The notes: a model not told the origin generated them from the sequence alone. A stretch of 64,000 nt of DNA from Uloborus plumipes (GCA_038373865.1 JAXGGA010003010.1:1-64000), one strand, 5' to 3'. Shown: positions 11,245 through 22,367, numbered from the stretch's first letter. Numbers and translations: made by a program.

Positions 11245-11751
11245 CAGCGGTAGGCAACCTGTCGATGGCGATCGACTAGTCGATCCCAAGACCACTTTGA
11301 GTCGATCACGGCAACAGTTTGAAAATTGCTTTTTTTCTGGGTAGATTTAATAAAGAGTAATTTCTGGAGCAAAAATTAGGTCAAAATTTAACATCAAAAG
11401 CGAAAGTCATTTTAAAATTTTACAAATGTATTTTATTCTCTGGAACTTTTTATATTTAGTAATATACCAGTTGAAAAACAAGCAATAAAGTTTTGTCTTA
11501 AAATATGTTGATGTGGATTAACAACATTTTAATTTTAACAATTTAAAGCAACTACTTAATACCTGGCAAAGTCACTTTTTGATAAGATTTAACCTACAAT
11601 TTGAAGTTAGAGTATTATCAGCTTAACCGTGTGAGCAACATATCCGTTTAAGCCTATAGTGCATGAGTCACGCCCCCCCCCCCCAGTCGATCTTGCTTCC
11701 ACATCAAACCTGGAAAGTAGATCTTCAGTCAGTTTAGATTGCCGACCGCTA
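11245..11751. mobile_element. Non-autonomous hAT-type element (8-bp TSD)
   Basis: The left end is CAGCGGTAGGCAAC and the reverse complement of the right end is TAGCGGTCGGCAATC, fitting the CAGNGGTNGGCAAC pattern common in hAT elements. The flanking octamers CAGTAGAG (11237-11244) and CAGAAGAG (11752-11759) match at 7 of 8 positions, as expected for an aged hAT 8-bp duplication. The interior holds GTCGATC repeats near both ends and a C-run at about 11672. No transposase remains. Confidence 0.78.
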
Positions 11752-11759
11752 CAGAAGAG

Positions 11760-12463
11760 CTTCGTTTAAAAGAGAGGCTTGTGTATGTTTTAGGTTTCCG
11801 AGAAAAATTTGCTTTCGTGATCGCTGTTGAGGAACTTGAAAAGGACAGGGACATTGAGAGATGCAAGAGACAGGGTAGAGTGCACCTACCGAATGCCGTT
11901 GAATGACTGCCAGGGTCTTTTCGTAAGCTGGCAGTCGGAGTCGGTGTCCAAAATTATTGATGACACCAAATTATTAGAGATAATAAAAGTAGTACAAAAC
12001 AAATAGCAGGGTACAATACAAAGACAACAAGACAAAAGACTTACAAAATACAGAGACATGAAATAGATGATTATACGAAACAAAAAGATTAATCAAAAAA
12101 TATAAAGGCAAATTTACTAAGTGAATGAAGTGGTGTTGTATGGGCTGAGATCACGTGTTAGACGGAAGATTGTGTAATAGGAATAGTTGAGAGAAAAGTT
12201 TAATCAGAAGATGTCATGGATGGCAAACGAAAGTAATTAAGGGCGGATTTTAGTTTAGGTAGGGGAAGAGGAGGGTCCTGTTGGCTTCAATAAAGTTTAA
12301 GAGATCTAACATGCAGCTGTGAACTTTTCAGGTCAATATGGGAGAGGACTTTCCAGTTGTCTCATGTTTTGATTACTATAGGGAAAGTGGTGAGCTCTGG
12401 TGTAGTGTTATGAGACTAGGTAGAGTGCAGAGCGATCCTAGAAATACTTGAGAAAATATTATA
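11760..12463. other. Unassigned, possibly LINE 3' untranslated sequence
   Basis: Somewhat less AT-rich than its surroundings. The minus-strand frame at 11886-12083 is hydrophobic with no domain. The composition is compatible with an old LINE untranslated region, but I cannot show this. Confidence 0.25.
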
Positions 12464-12471
12464 GTATTCAG

Positions 12472-12961
12472 CAGGGCCTTATTAAAGGGGTGGGTTTTTA
12501 GGATTCAAACCCCTCTGAAATTTTTAGAAACTTTCCCAAAAATTGCTTTTTAATGCTCTTTCTTGCTAAAAAATTATATTATTACTATTTTATTTTTAAT
12601 TTTCTAATTTACTTTTCTATTTAATTTGAAAAATGAAATTATTATTATTAAATGATAGTACAAATTAATTGATTTATCTTCAGTATTTTTTTTTTGGTTT
12701 TTTTTTGTAGTTTTTGCAAACATAATTTCATACACAACACTATACCTTTTAACTGGGCCGAAGATGCTTTGTACACATTAGAATGTTTTCCTTCATTGGA
12801 GAGATATGTTATTTTATTTTTCATGTTAATGTCTCTTAACCATCTATTTTAACAAAAGCAATAGAATATAGAACATAAATTAAATTTTATTTATCATATA
12901 AATTTCACGAGAAATGTGTTGGTAAAGCCCTCCCCGAAATAATAGTCTGGTTACGGCCCTG
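12472..12961. mobile_element. Non-autonomous hAT-type element with perfect 8-bp TSD
   Basis: The left end is CAGGGCCTTATTAAAG and the reverse complement of the right end is CAGGGCCGTAACCAGAC. The octamer GTATTCAG occurs immediately outside both ends (12464-12471 and 12962-12969) with no mismatch. This is the classic hAT signature of CAGGG termini with an 8-bp duplication. The interior is AT-rich with no transposase frame. The perfect TSD suggests a fairly recent insertion. Confidence 0.85.
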
Positions 12962-13120
12962 GTATTCAGGCACGCAAAAAAGGGAAAGGGTGGTTGGTGT
13001 TCGCGTTGCGGGGTTGAGAGGGTGCTATTTCTGCCAGTGATGGGTAATCTTTAACCTGTTAACCGGGGAATTAGCTATTGCTCAACTCGTTTCACAATGG
13101 GGCCTTTTTTTCGCAGCGAT

Positions 13121-13259
13121 AAGTAATATCACACCTCAAATAATAAATCACACCTCAGTAAGTAATATCACACCTCAAATAATAAATCACACCTCAGTAA
13201 GTAATATCACACCTCAAATAATAAATCACACCTCAGTAAGTAATATCACACCTCAAATA
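13121..13259 (+). repeat. 39-bp tandem repeat, 3.5 copies
   Basis: The unit is AAGTAATATCACACCTCAAA followed by TAATAAATCACACCTCAGT. Units start at 13121, 13160, 13199 and 13238 and are practically identical. Each contains two ATCACACCTCA words. It lies inside the piggyBac-like MITE. Confidence 0.92.
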
Positions 13260-13589
13260 GTAACCAAAAAGTACTTAAGTCGTAAATTTATTACTAATAA
13301 AAATATATAAAACACTGAAATTCACAATAAGAATATTCAAATCAGAAAGTTATTACTAACATGTAAGATACTGAAATGCACACTAAAATGAATCCAAATT
13401 GTGGCAGTTCGAAGTATAGATCAGGCAGCGCCCGTTTTCCCGTTAATAGCGCTCAAGTTACAGATTACAAGAGCATGAAAATTCATGACGCATCGACAAT
13501 ATGATGACATATATATATAACCACTCTAAGATTTAATAGATAAGAACAACGTAGAACGTGATGCGTTCAATATATTACGATTAATTTCC

Positions 13590-13697
13590 ATGACGAAAAA
13601 TTTCGTCATGCCCATTGCTGTAGGCTTTTATGTATGACGAAATATTTCGTCATGCCCATTGCTGTAGGCTTTTATGTATGACGAAATATTTCGTCAT
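13590..13697. repeat. Three 20-bp palindromes ATGACGAAATATTTCGTCAT, period 44 bp
   Basis: Copies start at 13590 (one mismatch), 13634 and 13678. The spacer GCCCATTGCTGTAGGCTTTT is also repeated. The palindromes are perfect in the second and third copies. They sit next to the right end of the piggyBac-like MITE, where they could be sub-terminal transposase sites or could form cruciforms (inference). Confidence 0.9.
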
Positions 13698-13834
13698 ACC
13701 CAGTTGACAGGTTAATCCCTGACTTAGCAGGTATATATTACAACAGGAAATCTTAATGTCAATTTGTTTTAAAAACTGAAAAATTGATGCAATTAACAGG
13801 GTTGTAAACAAGTCGAATTAGCAGTTTGGAAATA

Positions 13835-15254
13835 CACTGCTCGACATTGAAAATGCAACACCAAGAAGGAGTGGTCAGAAATTGATGAAATTTGGTAAGA
13901 AGACAGAGACAGCATGGAACAATAAGTGATATTTATTTCAAAATAAATAAGCAAAATTTAGAGCGAGGACGGCGTCGGCTCAGTAAGAAGTAGGACCACC
14001 GCGGACAGCGATGCACGAAGAAACACGTCTAGGCATGGAGTCAATAAGCCTGCGGATGGTGTCCTGAGGTATGGCACTCCATTCCCTTTCAACCATTTGC
14101 CACAGTTCGTCCTCTGAACGAGGCAGTGACAGGTTCTGCAAACTGCGTCCAATCACGTCCCACACATGTTCGATTGGTGACAAGTCAGGAGAGTATGGTG
14201 GCCAGGAAAGCATCTGTACACCTCGTAGAGCATGTTGGCTGATTCGAGCACTGTGAGGCCGAGCGTTATCCTGTTGAAAAATTGCATTTGGCAGACCCTG
14301 AAGGTAGGAGATTGCCACCGGCCGCAGTACATTATCTACATATTGTTGGGCCGTCATAGTGCCCCGAATACGAATTAGAGGTGATACGGAATTGTATGCA
14401 ATAGCGCCTCAAACCATTATGCCACGTTGTCACGCTGTGGGGCGTTACACAGTTACTACCGGATTCGATCTTTCTCCACGTCGACGTCACACACGTATGC
14501 GATGACTATCGCTGGACAAACAGAAGCGGGATTCATCTGAGAACACTACGGTTTGCCATTCTGCCATCCACGTCGCTCTGGTCCGGCACCATTCCAAACG
14601 TTGGAGTCTGTGCTGTGAGGTCAATGGCAGTCTTCTTAGCGGGCGCCGTGATTGCAGGCCACGTGCAACCAGTCGACGGGAAATGGTTCTGGTCGACACA
14701 GGAACATCCAGGGTACCTTGCACGTGCTGCAGAATCGACGTACAAGTGACTTGCGGGTCCGCCACAGCTTGTCGGTGAAGCAGTCGATCCAAGCGGTCTG
14801 ACGTCACTCTGGCTGCACCTGCACCCCTCAATGTGGCTACATTTCCTCTATCCAACCATCTCCGACACAGCCGATGCACAGTGCTTGCATCCATGTGGGT
14901 ATCAGCTGCAATTTGACGTATGGACCAACCTCCCCTTCTCAGTCCGATCACCATACCCCTTGTAATGTCGTCTATATGCTGGAAGTGTCTTCATTGAGGA
15001 CGGCGTGGCATTTCCTCCTATCACACGTATCCTTCGAGACAAAAACCAAATTTCTCCGATAATTAGTTTGGCAGAAAAACCAACATGAACATAGCCCACT
15101 TTTCAACTTTATTCTCTTATATCTTACTTCACGTGCGTCGGAGAGCTGTGCATTTCATATCATTTGCATAACTCAGTGACGTGCGTCTATGGTAAAATTT
15201 GCATGAATTTCTGACCACTCCTTCTTGATGTTGCATTTTCAATGTCGAGCAGTG
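13835..15254 (-). mobile_element. Tc1-like DNA transposon (1420 bp, 49-bp TIRs, TA target)
   Basis: The two ends share 48 of 49 bases in inverted orientation (CACTGCTCGACATTGAAAAT and onward) and both are flanked by TA. One transposase reading frame fills most of the element on the minus strand (13980-15011). Full-length structure with a disabled gene means the copy is structurally complete but not autonomous. The TIRs remain good substrates, so it could be mobilised by an active relative (inference). Confidence 0.93.
13980..15011 (-). pseudogene. Tc1-like transposase, inactivated by five in-frame stops
   Basis: A single frame runs without frameshift from ATG at 15011 (MPRRPQ, then a stop) to a terminal stop near 13980, about 343 codons. 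The stops lie at codon 7 and at four positions between codons 175 and 206. Two of these four replace conserved Trp (VRV*RR and GIMV*GAI). The N-terminal part has the paired helix-turn-helix DNA-binding region (WSIRQIAADTHMDASTVHRL). The catalytic residues are D159 in VVFSDESRF, D248 in FQQDNARPHSA and E281 in SPDLSPIEHVWD. D248 and E281 are separated by 32 residues, not the 34 of classic Tc1. Most stops are explained by C-to-T or G-to-A changes, as expected from CpG decay. It would have cut at the TIRs and inserted at TA. Confidence 0.92.
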
Positions 15255-15256
15255 TA

Positions 15257-16300
15257 ATATTAAGTAAGAGAAGTTAAATATCACCTTCCATTAGGAAAGA
15301 AACTCTTAAAAAAATAACTTTTTCTTTTAACTGACAATAAGGTAAAACCCCTTTTCGTTTATTGTTTTTAAAATGAAGAGTACTTTCATAAAAGTTGTTA
15401 CTATATTCATGGATAAAGAAATGTAAGTTTAAAAGAGATATTTATTTAACTGTCATTATGAAAATTAGTAAAATATAATAATTTTTTGTGTCATGTTAAA
15501 AATAATCAATGGAAACATGAATTTTGTCACGCGTAAAACTAATAAGAATGTTTCTTTTCAGAAAAAAAAATTAAACATAACTATACATTTATTCCTTATT
15601 TCGAAGGCAAATTTATGATAAAACTATTTAAAATTCGATTTTTCAAAGGACAAAATTCATAACAGCTTACTCTCCAATATTCATTCGTTTATTAAGAAAA
15701 ATGCTGTGAACGTGGAATTGGACGAGACAAATTATATTTTTCTTCAAATTTTCTTCGCCATGAAAGAATAATTCGAAAGAGAAAATTGACACAATGTCAT
15801 TTCTCGTTCCATAATCTTCAAGTAGCATACATTCCATTTGACAGCTCTTCATTGTAGCAATTGGAGTTGTTTATATGGCGATTTATTCGAATAGTATTGT
15901 AATTTATGATCTGTCTTTATTGAACAGAGCATCATTCAGAGCAATTTATTTTTATTCATGGTTAATGTGAATTGGATGCGTCAAAAACTCAATGTTACAT
16001 TGAATATCTCTTTTTTTGTCGTATTTGGCTGTCAATTATGTTTTGCATTTTTAAACAGAATTTATCAGGGTATTTAATGGGAAACTATGGCATAGTAAGA
16101 AGAAAGTTTCTTTCTTTTCTTCCCCGTTACAAAAATATTTTTTGATGATGTTAATTATTACATTGTGCAATTTTAAAGTAGAAATACTGACTATGTGTAA
16201 ATTTGGTAGCTACATTTGAATACCTTTATACTGTCTTTTGACACTGATGACTTCGTGATTTTGTTTGATTATTTTTTTAGAGTTTTAAAAGTGATATGCT
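15257..16300. other. No gene seen
   Basis: AT-rich sequence with short chance frames on both strands. No repeat was recognised. Confidence 0.55.
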
Positions 16301-16304
16301 ATCT

Positions 16305-17070
16305 ATTAACCACATTTATTTACCAACTATTGCCTTTCCTCCTTCCTAGATCCATACTAGTTAGTTTCAAAATTTCAGTTTCCGCAACCGTAAGACACAT
16401 TCTATTCTATACTCTACCACCAGTATTCCAGAAATATCAGTTTGCTTTCTGAAAAATTTATGATTAATTATCTATACTCGGGCCAGACCTAAGCTGGCAG
16501 CACTACGAAGGCCACGCAGATCCTAATTATAGCATTTTGACGCTGCCAGGTTAAGTTTGCGCCAACTATAGAATACTTTTTTTTTGCTGTGGAATAATAA
16601 TAAAAAATGGGGCGTGGCTAATTAGTATGGATTTTTGAATATACTAATCTGGTTTACATTTATTTACTAGCATCCCCTTCCTCCCAACTTAAATCAGTAC
16701 CAATTATTGAAAAATCCAGACTTTGTACATTTTTAACCACACCCTATTTTGTACGAGATTTACCTCCAGTACGTCAGAACGATCAGTTCTGCTTTCCAAT
16801 GACTTCACGATTCGTTATCTAGAAGGTAATTTTATGCTTCGGAAGAGTTTTAAAATCGATAGTGACTTAAGAGCGTGTGAACTCAGGATTTTTGAAACTA
16901 ACTCGGTTTACATTTATTTACCTTCCCGCCTTAAATCAGTAGCAATTTGTTACACAAATCCAGATTTTGCAGATTCTTAAGTCATGCTCCATTTGTACGA
17001 ACTCATACCGCCAGTATACCAAAATGATCAGTTCTGCTTTCTGATGAACTCACAATTAGTTATTCAGTGA
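16305..17070 (+). repeat. Diverged tandem repeat, ~257-bp unit, three copies
   Basis: The phrases TTACATTTATTTAC, AACTTAAATCAGTA, CCAGTAYRYCAGAAYGATCA and TCAGTTCTGCTTTC recur in the same order at about 16652 and 16909. A weaker copy starts near 16305, separated by an inserted 100-bp MITE (16472-16571). Divergence is substantial. The 85-codon frame at 16723-16980 is a by-product and shows no domain. Confidence 0.6.
16472..16571. mobile_element. 100-bp miniature TIR element
   Basis: It begins CTATACTCGGGCCAGACCTA and ends with the imperfect reverse complement (reading CTATAGTTGGCGCAAACTTA from the other side). The arms are about 30 bp long, both close with CTGGCAGC, and a core of about 40 bp lies between them. 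It is GC-rich against its background. TA within the ends suggests a TA target. It interrupts the tandem repeat around it. Confidence 0.65.
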
Positions 17071-17922
17071 AACCCGGATTTTTGAAACTTATCTTGTTCT
17101 GATTTAAGGAGGGAAAAAGAAAAGGCCTGGTAAGTAAATGTTTTGAATTAATAGCACAGTGCACTAAACCTTAAATCTCTTAAATTTTTAAAAATAAAAT
17201 AACCAGATTTTATACTTAGTGCAAAAGTGTTTAAATGTAGCATCTAATTTTAAGCGAAATTTTTAACCTAGAGGTTACTATTGTTTTGGCCCAGATAGAG
17301 CGTAAAATGACGGTCAGTAATAACTCATTTGTATCTTATAAGCATATGATTGACATGACATTGTTGAAAAAAATTCTAAATAGCCCAGAAATTTGATTAC
17401 GTAATTTAAATTGCACTGATTTCTAAAGAGTTCATGTTCACTTTTTTAGAGATTTTAAGTATTTATTTAACATAATGCTATTAATTGCATCAATGCTGAC
17501 TCTTTCTCGAAATTATTTTCAATAATCGATCAAACCCATGAGTTCTAACATACAATGTACGATATTTAATTAATAAATGCTCCATATTTCAGTAATTTGC
17601 TTTGTTTAACAGTAGCTATTCTAAATAGTTTGAAAAATATGTAACAGCAAAGTATTCATCAAATTTAAGGAAAATAACTTAAGAAAACTGAGAGAATATA
17701 ATTGAAAAAGTAAAGCAAACCATCTTAGAAGTCATGTAATTTAATAAATATCTTATTAAGCAAAATACTATATTTCTGTAAAATTCTAACGATTCATTAC
17801 TCTTATACTAAACACAAAAACGTTTTGGAAACGCTCCAGAAAATGAGTTTTGAGAAATTTTTTAAAAAATCGAAACATCAAAGGATATTTTCAGTAGTTC
17901 AAAAAGTAATTTCTATTTTAAT
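17071..17922. other. No gene seen
   Basis: AT-rich. No frame or repeat was recognised before the TIR element that starts at 17927. Confidence 0.5.
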
Positions 17923-17926
17923 TAAA

Positions 17927-19568
17927 GAGCCAATATTTAGAAAAGTGCCAATTTGAAGTTGGAGTTTTCTGAAAAAAAATTTTTTTGCAGAAAAAAACTA
18001 ATATTGGATTTTAAGTCTAAATTGGGTCTAAATGCAAGAAATTAAAAGGGGGGAGGTCAAGGAAGTTATTTACCCCCTCCTTAGATTACTCACTTTTAAG
18101 CCGTTACAGATCTGATGAATGTTACAGATCTGATGTTAATATGAGTTACATATTTGAGTTTATGCTTTCAGTTTTCGTTAACATCTCGAAATATGATATC
18201 ATTTCCTTGCATTTTTAACATAGAAATTAAGATAATTATATTAAAATGTATATATTAGGCTAAAAAATCAAATTTCATTATGAAAAAGCATTTCTTGGAA
18301 ATAAAAATGAGCGATAAGGTTTTTAGATAAAATAAATTATGAGATTACCAAATCCAAGCTAATAAAACATTTGTTTTGTTTTAAAACAACACACAACTTC
18401 AACTTTTTCAACACACAACTCTGCTGCTTGCTTTTCTTTAATTAGTTGCAGGAAATTTAATTTCTTGATCAGAAATTCAAATTTAGCATGATAGTTATTA
18501 TCTAGTTGTTTAGCGAAGTTATGAGAAATTGAAGCACCAAAAAAAAAAAAAAAATAAAATAAAATAAATAAATAAATTAATTAATTAAAATAATAATAAT
18601 TAATTAACTTAATTTCTGCAGTGTCATTTTTCTTATTTTACTAACTTCTATTGTTAGGTCATACAAACCACAAATGAAGCAATTGTACTAAAACTCATTG
18701 CTTTTCATTTTTTAAGAACAAAAATATTCAATATATATGGCTAAAACGTATGATTTTTGCTTTTTATAATTCTGAAACGTGTGAGTTAGTTCTGTAACAT
18801 ATTTGCTGTTTTTCAATGTTACCGCTCTGACTGTTACCGATCTGACAAACTGACAAAGTTTTTTTTTTTATTTCCGAGTCGATCGCACTAAACCAAAATC
18901 AAACACGTGGTTTTTTCACTTGTAACAAAGGACTATACTTATATATAAAATAATTTTTAAAATAATAAAAACTGCGCATTTTAGAGCGTGTTACCGATCT
19001 GATGACTCAAATGACACACATTTTATAAAATCACTTTAAAAAATCTTACCTACAATTTTAGATGCAGAAATGCAAATTTTTAATTACGATTCGATAAAAC
19101 ATCCCACCAGGTACTCAGTATCACGTGGTATAGGTGCAGGAAATGATTTTGGGAGCCTAGACATAGATCGGAAGTTATTGTTACCACTCTGACGGCGGAA
19201 CTTGGGACACGCTTATTTCGCATCAGCTAGAAAATCAGAAATCGATTAAAACAAAAATGAAGTAAAATATTAACAAAGGGGTAAAAATAGAATCGTTTTT
19301 TGTGCAAGTGCGTTTTTTTTGGGAAGTTAGAAAGTGCGCATGACCTGTTTGCATGCTAAGCTTTGCTACTTGGGACACGTCACCGATCTGATTTTTGATG
19401 TATAAACACAATATTTTCTGATGAAAATTTTTTTTTTCTGATGTTATTAGATGAAATGAAAGAGAAACTTATCTTCTTTCTGGGGAAAATTATTTTTTTA
19501 ACTAGTTATTGAAATACTGGTGAAAATTCACTTGGGACTCAAATTGGCACTTTTCTAAATATTAGCTC
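17927..19568 (+). mobile_element. 1.64-kb TIR element 'GAGCYAATATTTAG', copy A (4-bp TSD)
   Basis: The 30-bp termini match at 29 of 30 positions: GAGCCAATATTTAGAAAAGT at the left, and GAGCTAATATTTAGAAAAGT as the reverse complement of the right. TAAA lies directly outside both ends (17923-17926 and 19569-19572). The whole unit recurs in reverse orientation at 35489-37096 with high identity. No long open frame exists. The interior carries at least seven same-strand copies of a GTTACMGATCTGA word (about 18103, 18121, 18818, 18833, 18990, 19180 and 19379). A 4-bp TSD fits some less common DNA transposon superfamilies such as Sola or Academ, but I cannot assign it. It appears non-autonomous. Confidence 0.85.
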
Positions 19569-19572
19569 TAAA

Positions 19573-20340
19573 ACTGTTTCGAGATAGACATTTTAAATTG
19601 CAAGTCTGCTAAATTTTTGTGTCTTATTTGCTTGGAGCAAATTCTTTAGAATACGAAATTTTGTCAAAAAGAAAACATTTACTATGTTAATTATAGAAAA
19701 ACGGCTGTTGGCAAAAACAGCTGAAGAAATATCACAAAGTTATTGGTTAAAGCTTTATGAAGATGCCCAACACTCCTAATTTTTCTCAAAATAAGTCAGT
19801 TTCTTTTGTCTATTTTTATATCGTCTTTGATTAGTTGGATTACTTGATATGCGGCTTCATTGACTAAAGTCGCGATATTAAACTAAATTATAAATTGTCG
19901 CTGGGTCAATTCTGCTTTGGTACTTCATACATTGTCATTATTTGAATAATTAAGTTTCTATCTTAATAAATGCTTTCCGGTTCAACGGTCTTTCAATCTT
20001 TTAACATTCTCAACACTCCCCTCCCCCTCACACACAAAAATTACTTAAAATAAATTTATACTCGGAGAATATGCTACGCATCATACTTTTAAATATAATT
20101 ACACAAGATTTTCGTAGTTGAACAATCACAATCAACTTTTCAAATTGTTTCAACAATTTCTATATTGAAAAAAAAAATGATGCTAATAATAAAATTCATT
20201 ACTTCATTTCTTGAAGAGTAGTATTAAACAATATTTTAGAGAAACGTATTGTAGTAAAATATTCAAATTCCATTTACTATTAGAAATATTTAATCATGAA
20301 TATCATATTTTCTTCTACACGTACGAAAAATATTATAATT
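19573..20340. other. No gene seen
   Basis: AT-rich sequence with a pyrimidine-rich run (CTCCCCTCCCCCTCACACAC) near 20011. No gene. Confidence 0.5.
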
Positions 20341-20706
20341 ACAATGCAACTAAAGTTACAAATACCTTTGTGCTTATGATGTAGATAAAATTACAACGTA
20401 AAATAGGCACAAATAAGCAGGGATACCAGGTACGTACCTGGTAGAAAGCTTTGCTTCAATCTTTATTTTCCCATTGGATCTTTTTTGGATTAAATTTCTT
20501 TTATTGGTGTTCGGGTAATCCGCTATGTTTGCTTTTTAAGCTGTTCGCTTCTGTTTCCGTTGCTTTTGTCGGATGTCTGTGCATCCATAAGTTCACAACT
20601 TTTTTGCATTGATAAAGGCGTTCCTTGTAACGCCGAAACACGTGTCTGCAGTATCCCTGCTTATTTGTGCCTATTTTACGTTGTAATTTTATCTACAATG
20701 CAACTA
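20341..20706 (+). mobile_element. Penelope-like retroelement remnant with perfect 46-bp inverted repeats
   Basis: A 46-bp sequence (20381-20426, starting GTAGATAAAATTACAACG) recurs as an exact reverse complement at 20651-20696. The word ACAATGCAACTA lies at 20341-20352 and again at 20695-20706, consistent with a target duplication, with a 28-nt 'tail' between the left copy and the inverted repeat. A hammerhead-ribozyme-like fold lies at 20604-20651, and an 18-bp perfect palindrome (ACCAGGTACGTACCTGGT) lies at about 20425-20442. Inverted terminal repeats, a variable TSD, a short tail and a hammerhead motif are all known features of Penelope-like elements. No reverse transcriptase is present, so it would be a heavily truncated copy. 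Confidence 0.6.
20604..20651 (+). ncRNA. Hammerhead-ribozyme-like motif (probably inactive)
   Basis: Order of parts: stem I strand TTGCA; core TTGATAA (consensus CTGATGA); stem II GGCGTT-CCTTGT-AACGCC, a perfect 6-bp helix with a 6-nt loop; core GAAA; self-complementary short stem III CACGTG; then TC, the usual cleavage position; then TGCAG, which pairs back with TTGCA. The topology and the tiny palindromic stem III resemble the hammerheads of Penelope-like elements. Two core positions differ from consensus (C3 and G8) and one extra A precedes stem II, so self-cleavage is unlikely now. Confidence 0.5.
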
Positions 20707-22367
20707 TTTTTCAAACTAAAGTTCATCCTCATATTACTATAAGAAAAGAAAATGACTGTCACAGTATCTACTCCTCGCTTTAACAGAAACCTCGCGCTCT
20801 AATCAATAAAATTCACTGTCTTTCCACCCTCGGAATGACATCCCGGTACGAGCCAGTTTGCCAGCTTAGCAGAAAATTATTATCATCCTAATTAGAAACG
20901 ATTTAATTAGAACACCGCTGTCTAATTCGAGATCAGGTTGTGATAAAGTTGTCAGATAATTGGCACATGATATGGTTATCTCTATCTTAACGAATTCCAA
21001 GGAAATGGATTTACAAGAAATCACGTTTAGGACTCATGGTTTGTGAATGTATTTTCATAGATACTATGCTAGGATTTTGGATGTAGCAATGTTTAAAACC
21101 ACTTTCTAAACGTAATTAACATTAAAATGTTCAGTATGGCATATTTATCAGACGATATTTATGCCATACATATTTTTCAAATTAAAATCATTCTCATATT
21201 ACTTACTTTATTACGTACTTAACTATTTACTTTAATACGTGAACATAAAAGCCCCCTCCCCCTTTTTTTTAATGACTAGTTTTCCGAAAAGGAAAAAAAA
21301 AAGAGGAAAAAAGTGTGAAAGGTAAAACGCATATAACGAAAATTGTAAAAAAAATGGTTTTACAGTGTAAATGTGCCTAAAATAACTAAAACAGTTTTTT
21401 ATTTTTTCAATGTATTTCGTTTCTTTACTATATAATTATATATAAATAACAATTTCGCATCAACTTCATATTTTGAGGGCAAAATTTCCCTACTCAAAAC
21501 TTAGATAACTAGTTAATCATTTTTAACGTCTATTCATATTTGCAAAATTCAGAAATGAATTAAAGACAGAATAAAGTAAAAATACATCTGAATTTCTTCT
21601 TTATGATGCAGAAACATGTATTTATTGTATTTTATAGTATAAATAAATAACAAAAAACATAGACAACACATGTAATCAAACGCATGATAACTTATATTTA
21701 TAAAAATTTCATTAAAAAAACTAAAAGAAACTCTTATTGAAAATACATTTTTAAGGGTATCACTAGATGGAGAAGGCCTCAATTATTTCGATAAAATTTT
21801 AATAAAAAGGAAGCAGGAGTATCATTAAAGTCGACCCTCATTAGCTTCAAAATCTACTTTGTACGATTTGGGGAGGAAATGGAAAATTTTTAACGAATGA
21901 AACATAAAACGAGGAGAAAGAAAGAAGTAGGCACATTACATTATGTAATAAGTCTTCTTACGTAACGGCTAATGTCTTAAAAATCATTCTTTCTTAAAGT
22001 ACTAATATTAGTGATTTTAAAGCGTAACTTCAGTTTATATTTCATACTTTTACAATAGTAATATTAATATAAATATTACGTAAGATATAAAATCACTAGG
22101 GTTTAAAATACTAAAACTATTAGAAACATTTACTTATTAAATAACTTAAGTAAAGCAAATTCATTGAATATGTTTGAATACGGAGTTTCTCCGCTTTAAA
22201 TTGTTCCTTTTAACGTGTCCGACAAGTACCGGAGCCAGATATCTTGGGCAACTAAAAACTAATTTGGATGCTAGGTTTATTTTTTTTTTCATTTTCGAAT
22301 ATAGTAAAAAAATTCGAATAAATGATGTTTTACAAGTAAAGTAATATTGCCACTCGTAAAAGGTGAC
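20707..22367. other. No gene seen
   Basis: AT-rich. A C-run and T-run lie at 21252-21270 and an A-rich stretch at 21290-21360. The minus-strand frame at 21549-21782 is hydrophobic low-complexity sequence with no domain. Confidence 0.55.

Larger units (their letters stand above)
13055..13711. mobile_element. piggyBac-like MITE flanked by TTAA
   Basis: TTAA (13051-13054) is followed by CCTGTTAACCGGGG. The other end reads CCCAGTTGACAGG, then TTAA (13712-13715). The TIR is CCTGTYAACYGGG. TTAA duplication and CC-starting TIRs are diagnostic of piggyBac-type transposition. The interior carries two tandem arrays (13121-13259 and 13590-13697) and no transposase. Confidence 0.75.
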
